A stretch of 39,895 nucleotides of DNA from Chloroflexota bacterium. Lineage in GTDB: Bacteria > Chloroflexota > Limnocylindria > Limnocylindrales > CSP1-4. The DNA is taken from assembly GCA_025351245.1 (NCBI GenBank), contig JANXWH010000055.1, positions 1 to 39,895 of the forward strand, given 5' to 3'. The translations under genes were made by a program, and so were the position numbers. Below, one piece after another: positions 28,879 to 38,046 of the stretch. Within the stretch, counting starts at the first letter, position 1, and every line of letters begins with the position of its first letter. The notes under the pieces are model-generated. The model was not told the DNA's origin. It did not search any database and was given only the letters and a program-made list of their open reading frames with translations.

Positions 28879-28919
28879 TCGCGCGAGGGACGCCGGCGGA
28901 ACCGGCGTCCCTCGCGCGA
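28879..28919. promoter_or_regulatory. 18-bp perfect-stem hairpin between substrate-binding protein and ATPase genes
   Basis: tcgcgcgagggacgccgg-cggaa-ccggcgtccctcgcgcga. Confidence 0.75.
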
Positions 28920-28938
28920 GCTGCGTCTGCTGGTCGAG

Positions 28939-30123
28939 TTACGCGCCCTTGCAGGACGCGGGGACGGTGTTGGGATCGTACGTGGTCCAGCCCTCGATGG
29001 AGAGGCTGAGCGGCCACAGCAGGTCCATCCCGGGGACGGACACCCACGAATTCAGCCCCGCCTTGCCGGTATCGGTCAGGTTGTCGAGCAACACCGGGTC
29101 CAGCAGGACGGTGTTGGCCTTGGCGCCGGCAGAGGCGGTGACCGTCTCGCCGTTGAGGAGCTTGAGCGCCAGGGTGATGCCCGCACCGCCGACGGAGGCC
29201 GTGTTGGTCACGGCCGCGCCCTTGAGGCCCGGGAAGTTGGTGGGATCGAGGAGCTGGGCGACGAACCCGCCGATGTCGGCATCGACGATGGGCACGAACT
29301 TCTTGTTGGCAGCTTTGATGGCATCGACGATCTGCTTGCCCATGCCCGACGCCCAGATGCCCTGGATCTTGTCGTACTGGCCGCTCTGGATGAAGTCGTT
29401 GGTCAGCTGGGTGGTCTTTGCCGGATCCCACCCCGTGAACACGCCGTCCGCGGTCGGGACGACCTTGATGCCCGGGTAGTCCTTGAGGACGTTCTTGAAC
29501 CCGATGTCACGGTCGGAGTCGGCCGGGTGGCCGGCGAGGCCGCGCGTGTACCAGACGGTGCCCTTGCCTCCGAGCTGGTCGAACAGCCACTTGGCGCCGA
29601 GCTCCGCGTACTTCACCTGGTTGTTGGTCAGGTTCCACGTGCTAGGGTCGGTCACGTTGGCATCGACCGAGACGGTCACGATCCCGGCGGCTTTCGCCTC
29701 GGCAAGGGCCGGGTTGAGGGCAGCCGGATCGTTCGGGTTGAAGACGATCGCTTTGACGCCCTTCGCGATCAGGTTCCGGATGTCGGACAGCTGGCCAGCA
29801 GCGTCCGTGTTGCGGTGGATCACGGTGAGGTTGGAGACCGAACCCGACGCCTTGGCCTGTGCCTTGGCCGTGCAGACCTGCTCCTCGCGGAAGCCGTTGC
29901 CCACGCCGCCGCCGTTCGAGTACCCGATCGTGTACTGCTTCGGGGCTGCCGACGGCGAGGCTGCCGCTGCGGACGGCGCGGCGGACGGCGCGACGGACGC
30001 CGCTGCAGACGGCGCTGCGGCCGATGCCGCGGGCGAGGGTGTTGCGGCACCGGAGCACGCTCCGACGACGACCGCGATCGCGGCCAGCATCGCGAGGCTG
30101 CGCACGATTCCGTTTCGTTTCAT
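28939..30123 (-). CDS. Sugar ABC transporter substrate-binding lipoprotein
   Basis: Lipobox-like VVVGAC, Ala/Ser/Pro linker, periplasmic-binding type-1 features; RBS ggaggag. Confidence 0.87.
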   Translation of the reverse strand: MKRNGIVRSLAMLAAIAVVVGACSGAATPSPAASAAAPSAAASVAPSAAPSAAAASPSAAPKQYTIGYSNGGGVGNGFREEQVCTAKAQAKASGSVSNLTVIHRNTDAAGQLSDIRNLIAKGVKAIVFNPNDPAALNPALAEAKAAGIVTVSVDANVTDPSTWNLTNNQVKYAELGAKWLFDQLGGKGTVWYTRGLAGHPADSDRDIGFKNVLKDYPGIKVVPTADGVFTGWDPAKTTQLTNDFIQSGQYDKIQGIWASGMGKQIVDAIKAANKKFVPIVDADIGGFVAQLLDPTNFPGLKGAAVTNTASVGGAGITLALKLLNGETVTASAGAKANTVLLDPVLLDNLTDTGKAGLNSWVSVPGMDLLWPLSLSIEGWTTYDPNTVPASCKGA

Positions 30124-30381
30124 GAACGGGACTCCTCCACTGGGTGACCGCCGGCTCCTCGCTGGAGCGCCGGTCGAGCCATTGATGACTGCGTTGCTGC
30201 GGCCCGTCGCCTCGTTATCCACCTCCTCGCTGGTCGATCGCACGGGCCAGCTGCCGCGCGTGGTCTCGGTAGGTGCGTCCACGAGGGTGACTGCGCCGAC
30301 GGTGGACCCGGGTCCAATGGGGCTCTCCGGGCCGCCGGTCGTCACCATCCGAATCGAGCATCCCCAGCCGGCCGGTACGCA

Positions 30382-31122
30382 TCAGTAGCCGCCCGGCTCG
30401 CCGGTCGACGCACCGGCGGGCGCGGTCCCGGCCTTGCGCGCGCGGAAGTCCAGGATGATCGCCTCGGTCGCGGTGGCGCCGATCCGGGTGACGCCGAGCT
30501 CCATGACGGCCAGGAGCGCGTCGAGCGTTCGAACCCCGCCGGCGGCCTTGACCCGGACGTGGGGCGAGGTGTTGGCGCGCATCAGGCGGAGGTCGTCGTG
30601 CGTTGCGCCGGACGGCGCGAAGCCGGTGCTCGTCTTCACGAAGTCGGCGCCGGCGGCTTCGGTGAGGCGGCACGCTCGGACCTTCTCGTCGTCGGTCAGG
30701 TAGGCGTTCTCGAAGATCACCTTGACGATCGCGCCGGCGGCATGCCCAACCGTCACGACGGCCTCGATGTCCGCCTGGACGTCGGCGTCGCGGCCGGACT
30801 TGAGCGCGCCGATCTGGAGGACCATGTCCAGCTCGGTGGCACCGTCGGCCAGCGCTTGCTGGGCCTCGAAGACCTTCGTCTCCGTGCGGTGGTTGCCGTG
30901 CGGGAACCCGATGGTGGTGCCGACCGCGACATCCGTACCGGCGAGGAGCGCCGCCGCCCGCCTGACGTCCACCGGCCGCACGCAGACCGATGCCACGTCG
31001 TACTTCGCGGCCAGCCGACAGCCGGCCTCGACGAACGCGTCGTCCAGCTCCGGCCGCAGCAGCGAGTGATCGATGGTCTTCGCGATGTCGCGCTCGGTGA
31101 GCTTGTCGATGAAGAGTGCCAT
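30382..31122 (-). CDS. deoC: Deoxyribose-phosphate aldolase-like
   Basis: IDHSLLRPE, IGFPHGNHRTETKVFE, ADFVKTSTGF (Schiff-base Lys). Confidence 0.87.
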   Translation of the reverse strand: MALFIDKLTERDIAKTIDHSLLRPELDDAFVEAGCRLAAKYDVASVCVRPVDVRRAAALLAGTDVAVGTTIGFPHGNHRTETKVFEAQQALADGATELDMVLQIGALKSGRDADVQADIEAVVTVGHAAGAIVKVIFENAYLTDDEKVRACRLTEAAGADFVKTSTGFAPSGATHDDLRLMRANTSPHVRVKAAGGVRTLDALLAVMELGVTRIGATATEAIILDFRARKAGTAPAGASTGEPGGY

Positions 31123-31142
31123 GGGGCTCCTGCCTGGGGACG

Positions 31143-32057
31143 CTACTTGCAGTACGGCCGCAGCACGTCCCTCGCGATGAGGAACCCCTGTTTGACCTTG
31201 TCGTCGGTGCCCTCGAAGCGGCGATCCTCGTGCTCGATGATGCAGTCGCCCTCGAAGCCCTGCCGGTAGAGCTCCGAGAAGACGATGCTCCAGTCAACCT
31301 CGCCGAGGCCCGGGATGCGCGGGATCTGCCAGCCGATGCCCATCGAGAAGACGCCCCGCTCGTAGAGCCCGTCGCGGTCGATCATCAGGTCCTTGGCCTG
31401 GAAGTGAAGGACGTGGGCGCCGAACTCCTTGAGGAACCGGCGCGCATCGATCATCTGGAGGACGAGGTGCGACGGGTCGAAGTTGAGCCCGATCGTGCCG
31501 CCCCACTGCTCCAGGATCCGGCGCCACATGCGCGGGGTCGTGGCGATGTTGTGCCCGCCCGGCCATTCGTCGTACGAGAACAGCATCGGGCAGTTCTCGA
31601 GCGTGACCTTCCGACCGTGGTCGTTGGCGAATGCCACGACGTCCGGCCAGACGCGGAGCGCCTCCTCCCAGTTCTGGTCCTGGTTCTTCGCGCCGTCACC
31701 GCCCATGAACGTGTTCACCAGGGGCACGCCCATCTTCTCCGCGGCGGTGATCACGTGCTTCAGGTGGCCGATCACCTGCTCGCGATGGGCCGGGTCGGGG
31801 TGGAGCGGGTTCGGGTAGAAGCCCAGGCCGGAGATCGAGAGGCCCTTGCCCGCGAGCTCGTCCACGATCTCGGTGGCCTGCGACGACGACAGGTTCGCAA
31901 CGTCGATGTGGCTCGTCCCGGCATACCGGCGGGTGGGGCCGGTGGTCCGCGGCCAGCAGGCGATCTCGAGGACCTCGAAGCCGGTCCCGGCAGCCCAGTC
32001 GGCCACCTCCATGAGCGGCGTGGCGGGGAATGGTGCGGTCAGGAAGCCGAGCTTCAT
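31143..32057 (-). CDS. Sugar phosphate isomerase/epimerase (xylose-isomerase-like TIM barrel)
   Basis: VTLENCP, GLNFDPSHLVLQ, HFQAKD, GDCIIEHEDRRFEG. Confidence 0.85.
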   Translation of the reverse strand: MKLGFLTAPFPATPLMEVADWAAGTGFEVLEIACWPRTTGPTRRYAGTSHIDVANLSSSQATEIVDELAGKGLSISGLGFYPNPLHPDPAHREQVIGHLKHVITAAEKMGVPLVNTFMGGDGAKNQDQNWEEALRVWPDVVAFANDHGRKVTLENCPMLFSYDEWPGGHNIATTPRMWRRILEQWGGTIGLNFDPSHLVLQMIDARRFLKEFGAHVLHFQAKDLMIDRDGLYERGVFSMGIGWQIPRIPGLGEVDWSIVFSELYRQGFEGDCIIEHEDRRFEGTDDKVKQGFLIARDVLRPYCK

Positions 32058-32112
32058 CGCGGCTGACCCTCCAGGCTCAACGGCGTGACGAGGTGACACG
32101 AGGGGATGATTG

Positions 32113-32123
32113 TCGATAATCGA
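32113..32123. promoter_or_regulatory. Candidate operator: odd palindrome TCGAT-A-ATCGA upstream of the isomerase gene
   Basis: attgtcgataatcgattg in a 121-bp intergenic gap. Confidence 0.35.
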
Positions 32124-32178
32124 TTGCCGAGAGTATCACCTCGCCGCGCGCCGTCCAAGCCCATCGGGCAAACGCCGC

Positions 32179-33339
32179 TCATGCGGGTCGGGCCACCTCG
32201 ACCCAGCGGCCGGCGCGCGAGCTCTCCAGGACGGCGTCGCCGATGAGCATCTCCTCATGGCCGTCGGCGAAGGTCGCGTAGGCGGGCGCCCGGGACGGGA
32301 CCCCGGCGACGACGTCGGCGTAGATCGCGGCGAAGACGGCGCCGAACGTGTCCGCAAATCCTTCCACGTGCCCGCCCGGCAGCCGGGCGGCGGCGCGCCC
32401 GCTGGCGTTCATGAGGGCCGGGTTTCGGAGAAGGAGCTCGTTGGGCCGGTCGCGATGGCCGATCCAGAGCTGCTCGGGCTGCTCGGAGTCCCACGCCACG
32501 GCGGACGAGGAGCCGTCGATCTGGTAGGCAAGGCTGTTCTTCCGGCCTGGACTGAGCTGGGAGATCGCCACGCTGCCGCGCGCTCCGCCCTCGAGACGCA
32601 GGAGGATCGTCGCCACGTCCTCCGTGTGGATCTCGACCGGGATGGTCTCCGAGGCGCGCTCCGTGGAGAAGGTGAGGACGGGACCGGCGGGCTTCCGGCG
32701 GACCGGGATGAACGTGGTGAGGTCGGCCATGACCGCCTCGACCCGGCGTCCGGTCAGGAACGTGGTCAGGTCGAGCCAGTGCGAGCCGATGTCCCCCACT
32801 GCCCGCAGGGCTCCGCCCTGGTCCTTTTCCAGGCGCCAGTTCCAGTCCGTGTCGTAGAGCAGCCAGTCCTGGAAGTACCGCCCGGTGACCAGCCGGACGT
32901 CGCCGAGCCCGCCCTCGCGGACCAGGCCGGCCACGTGCTGGTTGAGCGGATAGAAGCGGATGTTGAAGTTGACCGCGTTGACCAGGCCGCTGGCCGCGGC
33001 CAGCTCCACCAGTTCCGCCGACTCCCCGGACGTCATCGCCAACGGCTTCTCGCAGATGACGTGCCGACCCGCGGCGAGGATCTCCTTGACCTGCGGATGG
33101 TGGAGCTCATTCGGCGACGTGACGTGCACGACCTGGACGGCGTCGTCCGCGAGGGTCTCCGCCAGGCTCGCATAGGCCCGCGGCAGCCCCAGCTCCGCGG
33201 CGCGCACGGCGCCCAGCTCCGGCGTCGCCTCCAGAAGCCCGACGACCCGGACGCCGATCCGGCGCAGCGCCTCGATGTGGACCGTGCCGATGAAGCCGCT
33301 GCCAACGACGGCGGCCCCGATGTCACTGAAGTGCCTCAT
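32179..33339 (-). CDS. Gfo/Idh/MocA-family oxidoreductase
   Basis: AVVGSGFIGTVHIEALRRIG Rossmann motif; HVICEKPLAMT; GDIGSHWLDL. Confidence 0.88.
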   Translation of the reverse strand: MRHFSDIGAAVVGSGFIGTVHIEALRRIGVRVVGLLEATPELGAVRAAELGLPRAYASLAETLADDAVQVVHVTSPNELHHPQVKEILAAGRHVICEKPLAMTSGESAELVELAAASGLVNAVNFNIRFYPLNQHVAGLVREGGLGDVRLVTGRYFQDWLLYDTDWNWRLEKDQGGALRAVGDIGSHWLDLTTFLTGRRVEAVMADLTTFIPVRRKPAGPVLTFSTERASETIPVEIHTEDVATILLRLEGGARGSVAISQLSPGRKNSLAYQIDGSSSAVAWDSEQPEQLWIGHRDRPNELLLRNPALMNASGRAAARLPGGHVEGFADTFGAVFAAIYADVVAGVPSRAPAYATFADGHEEMLIGDAVLESSRAGRWVEVARPA

Positions 33340-33373
33340 ACCAACTCCGGAGCCCGCGACGTCATGCTGTCGG

Positions 33374-33447
33374 TCGCCAGTCTCGCGGTCGGCGCTCGCC
33401 AGCGGCAATGACACTAACGGCAGATTAACTGTCAGGAGCGGCTGGCG
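33374..33447 (-). repeat. 74-bp regulatory element, copy 1 (oriented toward the Gfo/Idh gene)
   Basis: 68/74 identical to the inverse-oriented copy at 34651-34724. Confidence 0.85.
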
Positions 33448-33597
33448 CCGGGCGTCGGTGACGTCCCCCGCCGGGATGAGTTGGACATGTTTGGCCATTT
33501 CCGTCCATTCGGCCCTCCTGCCAACCGGGCCACGAGTCCGATCATCCACGCCAGGCCTGCAGCATCTCCCGGACGTCGGCGGAGGCGAAGCCGGGCC

Positions 33598-34548
33598 ATG
33601 GAGGGTTTCGTGACGGTCTTCTTCTGGCAGCACGACCTCGATCCGGCGTTCCCACTGTCCGTGCTCGAATACGAGACACGTGACGCGGACGACCAGCTGC
33701 ACTGGCACGAGTACCTCGAGATCGCGCTATGCCTCCAGGGGAGCGGGCGGTTCCTGTTCGGGCGCCGCAGCTATCCTGCCGAGCCCGGAGACATCTTTCT
33801 GATCGACGACGCCGAGCCGCACGTGTGCGTCACCGATCCCCCCAACCGGATGCGCCTCCTCCTCGCGCTCTTCCGCCCGGAGCTCATCGCGGCGCCGGGC
33901 TGTCGCAGCTTCGACGCCGAGTACCTGGCCCCTTTCAGATGCGGTGGGCGTCCGTTCGCCAACCGCCTTCCAGGAGGAGGGCCGGCCGCCTCCGAGCTCC
34001 GGCCGATCCTCCTCGAGCTCAAGACGATCTGGGACCGGGAGGATCCCGCCGATCGGCACCTCCTCGACGCCATCCTGAGACGCGCGCTCGCCGTCCTTGT
34101 GCGGCATGCGCGTGCCAGCGAGTCGGCTCGGGATGACTCGGCCGCGCCCAGCGATCGACACGAGCAGGTTCGGCCGGTGCTGAGCTACGTCGAGCAGCAC
34201 TTCAGGGAGAGCCTGACGCTGGAGCGGGTGTCGGAGCACGTGCACGTGAGCGCGTCGCGCGTGCGCCACCTGTTCAAGGACGTGACGAGCGTGGGCTTCA
34301 AGGAGTACGTCACGAGCCTGCGCCTCTCGGAGGCGAAGCGCCTGCTTCTGACCAGCGATACCTGCGTGCAGGAGGTGGCCTACACCGTCGGGTACACCAA
34401 CCTGAACCAGTTCTACAAGGTGTTCCAGCGCTACTCGTCGATGTCGCCCGCCGACTACCGGCGGTACTACCGGCGTTCGGGCGGGGCAGAGGTCGTGCTG
34501 CGGGAAGACCGCGGGCTTGCGCGCGGGGGTCCCGCGCGCGTCGCGTGA
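33598..34548 (+). CDS. AraC-family transcriptional regulator with N-terminal cupin
   Basis: Cupin LHWHEYLEIALCLQGSGRFLF; HTH ESLTLERVSEHVHVSASRVRHLFKDVTSVGFKEYVTSLRLSEAKRLLLTSDTCVQEVAYTVGYTNLNQFYKVFQRY. Confidence 0.9.
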   Translation: MEGFVTVFFWQHDLDPAFPLSVLEYETRDADDQLHWHEYLEIALCLQGSGRFLFGRRSYPAEPGDIFLIDDAEPHVCVTDPPNRMRLLLALFRPELIAAPGCRSFDAEYLAPFRCGGRPFANRLPGGGPAASELRPILLELKTIWDREDPADRHLLDAILRRALAVLVRHARASESARDDSAAPSDRHEQVRPVLSYVEQHFRESLTLERVSEHVHVSASRVRHLFKDVTSVGFKEYVTSLRLSEAKRLLLTSDTCVQEVAYTVGYTNLNQFYKVFQRYSSMSPADYRRYYRRSGGAEVVLREDRGLARGGPARVA

Positions 34549-34575
34549 CTCACGGGCACGCGTTGCCCGTGAGTC
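34547..34575. terminator. 12-bp perfect-stem hairpin overlapping the araC-family stop codon
   Basis: gactcacgggca-cgcgt-tgcccgtgagtc. Confidence 0.6.
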
Positions 34576-34650
34576 GCGGACGCCGTCGCAGTGCCGTTGC
34601 TGACAACTCGGACGCGACCGTCCGGAGCCCGGAACGCCACCGCCGCGCCG

Positions 34651-34724
34651 CGCCAGCCGCTCCTGACAGTTTATCGGCCGCTAGTGACATTGCCGCTGGC
34701 GACCGTCGACCGCGAGACTGGCGA
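34651..34724 (+). repeat. 74-bp regulatory element, copy 2 (oriented toward the OYE-family gene)
   Basis: cgccagccgctcctgacagtttatcggccgctagtgacattgccgctggcgaccgtcgaccgcgagactggcga. Confidence 0.85.
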
Positions 34725-34796
34725 TCAAGACCGCGCATCGGTCGGGACGTCCCGTTTCCGCTGCGGATGCGACCCGCGCCAGTCAGGGAGAGGTCC

Positions 34797-36971
34797 ATGC
34801 CGTCGTTCCCGCACCTGTTCAGTCCGATCCAGCTCGGTGGCCTGGAGCTGCCGAACCGCGTGGTCCATGTTCCGACGGACATCAGCTCCTCCCACGCCGA
34901 CGGCGAGGTGAGCGAGCGCGACATCCACCACCACGCCGACATCGCGCGCGGTGGGGCCGGGTTCATCATCGTCGGCGCCACGACGCCGGACATGAGAACC
35001 GGGCGACCGACGGTGACGTGCCTCGTGGCCGACGGTGACAACTACATTCCGGGCCTGGCGCGCCTCGCCGAGAGCATGCATCGCTACGGCGCGAAGTGCG
35101 CGGTGCAGCTCCAGCACCCAGGCCGCCAGTGCGCGATCCCGCGCTACAACACCCTGGGCGCGACCGACCGGGTCCTCAAGCTCCCATGGTCGGCCGGGCA
35201 CGAGATCATCTACGAGAACGCCGAGGAGAAGGGCAAGGAGATCCGGGCCGCCTCGATTGCCGAGATCCTCGAGCTGGTCGACCTCTTCAGCGAGGCCGCG
35301 TGGCGCGTGAAGCAGGCCGGCTTCGACGCCGTTGAGCTCCACGCAGCCCACGGCTACCTGCTCTCGGAGTTCATGAGCCCGTTTCTCAACCAGCGCAACG
35401 ACCGGTTCGGCGGGAGCCTCGAGAACCGGATGCGCTTCCCGCTGGCGGTCGTCGATTCGATCCAGAAGAAGTGCGGCAAAGGCTTCCCGGTCCTCGTCCG
35501 ATACTCCTTCGACGAGTGGTGCGAGGGCGGACGCGGGCTCGAGGAGGGCATCGAGATCGCGAGGATGCTCGAGCGGGCCGGTTGCGCCGCGGTCGACCTC
35601 TCGATGGGCATGCAGGAGAGTCCCGGAGCCGGCTTCGACCCGATGCAGTATCCCCAGGGCTGGGCAACGTACGCCGCCGAGGCGACGAAGAAGGCGGTCC
35701 GGATCCCGGTCATCACCAGCCACTCACTGCGCGATCCGGAGTACTGCGATCGGATCATCGCGGAGGGCAAGACGGACCTCGTGGGCCTGGCCCGCCAGTT
35801 GCTCGCGGACCCGTACTGGCCGGTCAAGGCACAGTACGGCAGGGTCAAGTCGATCCGGAAGTGCATCTCCTGCCTGGGCGGATGCTGGCAGGAGTCGCTG
35901 ATGGCGAAACACGAGATCGCCTGCTCGATCAACGCGGCGTGCGGGAATCCCGCGTACGCGGACATGCAGCGAACGACGAAGGCAGTCCGCGTCGCGGTCG
36001 TCGGCGGCGGACCGGCCGGGATGGAAGCCGCGCGAATCGCCACGGAGCGCGGGCACACCGTCACCCTGTTCGAGAAGGCCGGCGAGCTGGGCGGCGCATT
36101 GCTCTACTGCTGCCTGGTGCCGGGCAAGGAGAAGATGCGCTGGTACCTGGATTGGATCCGGAACCAGCTCCTTGACCTGCACATCGAAATCCGGCTCAAC
36201 CACGCCCCGACCGTGGACGAGCTCCGCGGGTTTGACGTCGTCCTGAACGCGACCGGCGCGATCTCGTACGTCCCGGAAGTCCTTGGCCAGCGTGATCGGG
36301 TCGTGCCCTTCGAGGAGGCGATGGCCTGCCCGAAGATCGCGTGCGAGTGCCATCCCGGCGCACGGAAGCTCCACAAGCTGGGGTCGCACGTGCTCCTGTG
36401 GGGCGACCATTACGCCGCGGCCGACACGGCAGCATTCCTGGGCAGCATCGGCAAGCAGGTCACGATCGTGACCGAGAAGCACGAGTTCGCGGCCGAGTGC
36501 GAGGTCATCCACATGTATGTCCTGCGCAAGCGCTTCGCGCAGGGCGACGCCGAGGCGCTCAGCTCTCGACCGTTCAGGCACCCCGTGACCGTCATCACGA
36601 ACGCCACCGTGCGCGAAGTGCGCGAGGGCGAGGTCGTCATCGAGGACCACGACTTCGGCCGCACCACGCTCCAGGTGAGCGACGTGGTTTCGTGCCATAC
36701 GCGACCCGTCGTCGACCTGCTCGGCGAGCTGCAGGCCGCCGGCGTCCACGTCATCAACGTCGGCGACTCCGTGCGTCCCCGCAACCTCTACTACGCCGTG
36801 AAGGAAGGGTCGGCGTTCGGCCTCGCGGTCGACGAGCACATGCTGTTCAACCCGAACCACGCAATCCTCAACGAGCTCCCGATCGACGTTCTCGCGCAGC
36901 TGACGCGTGAGGAGGCCCCTGCCTACTCGCACCAGCAGATCGTGGCGCTCACGGCGCGGCGCGATGGCTGA
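34797..36971 (+). CDS. OYE-family NADH:flavin oxidoreductase with 4Fe-4S and NAD(P)/FAD domain (2,4-dienoyl-CoA reductase-like)
   Basis: FDAVELHAAHGYLLSEFMSPFLNQRNDRFGGSLENR; CISCLGGCWQESLMAKHEIAC; VAVVGGGPAGMEAARIA; true ATG 34797 rather than the ORF-track start 34545. Confidence 0.88.
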   Translation: MPSFPHLFSPIQLGGLELPNRVVHVPTDISSSHADGEVSERDIHHHADIARGGAGFIIVGATTPDMRTGRPTVTCLVADGDNYIPGLARLAESMHRYGAKCAVQLQHPGRQCAIPRYNTLGATDRVLKLPWSAGHEIIYENAEEKGKEIRAASIAEILELVDLFSEAAWRVKQAGFDAVELHAAHGYLLSEFMSPFLNQRNDRFGGSLENRMRFPLAVVDSIQKKCGKGFPVLVRYSFDEWCEGGRGLEEGIEIARMLERAGCAAVDLSMGMQESPGAGFDPMQYPQGWATYAAEATKKAVRIPVITSHSLRDPEYCDRIIAEGKTDLVGLARQLLADPYWPVKAQYGRVKSIRKCISCLGGCWQESLMAKHEIACSINAACGNPAYADMQRTTKAVRVAVVGGGPAGMEAARIATERGHTVTLFEKAGELGGALLYCCLVPGKEKMRWYLDWIRNQLLDLHIEIRLNHAPTVDELRGFDVVLNATGAISYVPEVLGQRDRVVPFEEAMACPKIACECHPGARKLHKLGSHVLLWGDHYAAADTAAFLGSIGKQVTIVTEKHEFAAECEVIHMYVLRKRFAQGDAEALSSRPFRHPVTVITNATVREVREGEVVIEDHDFGRTTLQVSDVVSCHTRPVVDLLGELQAAGVHVINVGDSVRPRNLYYAVKEGSAFGLAVDEHMLFNPNHAILNELPIDVLAQLTREEAPAYSHQQIVALTARRDG

Positions 36972-38046
36972 CGGGGGCGGTCCCGGCTTGCACGCGGGCA
37001 GCCGAGCGGTGAGCGACATGAGGCCAGCCCGAGCCCGCACAGATACGCCGTTGCGCGTCGGCGTCGTGGGGGCCGGGTTCATCGGCGAGACACACGTCGC
37101 CGCATGGGCCGCCGAGGGCGTCCAAGCCGTGATCCACGACGTGGATGCCGGCCGCGCGGCCGCGCTTGCCGACCGGCACGGGGCACGCGTCGCGGAATCC
37201 CTCGACGAGCTGTTCGGCGCGGTCGACGTCGTCGACGTCTGCTCGCCCACACACCACCATGCCGGAGTCGCCATCGCCGCTGCACGCCCCGGCCGCCACG
37301 TGAACTGCGAGAAGCCGATGGCGCGCACCCTGGCGGACGCAGAGGCGATGCTCGCGGCCGCGCGCGACGCCGGTGTCCGGCTCTTCGTGGCTCACGTGGT
37401 GCGGTTCTTCCCGGAGTACGTCGCGGCGCGGGCGGCCGTGCTGGCCGGCGCGATCGGCGAACCCGCCGTGCTCCGCCTCACCAGGGCGAGCTTCCGTCCG
37501 CGGCAACCCGCCGGACACTGGTTCTTCGACCATGCCAAGTCGGGCGGGATCGTCCTCGACCTGATGATCCACGACCTCGACTACGCGCGCTGGATTGCCG
37601 GCGACGTCGTGGCGGTTCATTGCAGATCGGCGAGCCTGGCGCAACCGGACGCGGGCGTCGACCACGCGGTGGCAATCCTCACCCACCGATCGGGCGCGAT
37701 CAGCCACGTCTCGGCATCGTGGGGCTACGCGCCGCCCATCTTCCGGACCGCCCTGGAGATCGCGGGCTCACACGGTCTCATCGAGCAGGACTCGACGACG
37801 ACCGCGCCGGTCACGCCGTCACTGCTCGCAGGCGCCGCGGGCGGTGGCCTGACGGGGATTGCCGACACGGGCCTCGCCGGGGACCCCTTCCGCCTGGAGC
37901 TCGCTGAGTTTGCCAAGGCGATCCGCGACGGGTCCGAGGCGAGGATCGGGGCCGCGGACGGCCTCGAGGCACTCCGCATCGCTCTCGCCGCCGACGCGTC
38001 GGCACGGACCGGGGCCGTCGTCCGGCTCACGCAGGCGGCCGGGTGA
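36964..38046 (+). CDS. Gfo/Idh/MocA-family oxidoreductase
   Basis: VGVVGAGFIGETHVAAWA; HVNCEKPMART; start overlaps OYE stop (alternative ATG 37018). Confidence 0.87.
   Translation: MADGGGPGLHAGSRAVSDMRPARARTDTPLRVGVVGAGFIGETHVAAWAAEGVQAVIHDVDAGRAAALADRHGARVAESLDELFGAVDVVDVCSPTHHHAGVAIAAARPGRHVNCEKPMARTLADAEAMLAAARDAGVRLFVAHVVRFFPEYVAARAAVLAGAIGEPAVLRLTRASFRPRQPAGHWFFDHAKSGGIVLDLMIHDLDYARWIAGDVVAVHCRSASLAQPDAGVDHAVAILTHRSGAISHVSASWGYAPPIFRTALEIAGSHGLIEQDSTTTAPVTPSLLAGAAGGGLTGIADTGLAGDPFRLELAEFAKAIRDGSEARIGAADGLEALRIALAADASARTGAVVRLTQAAG

Noticed and set aside
34545-34796. N-terminal 84 residues of ORF 34545..36971
   Set aside because: Region contains the hairpin and the conserved 74-bp regulatory element; the ATG at 34797 with gggagagg upstream fits OYE-family N-termini.
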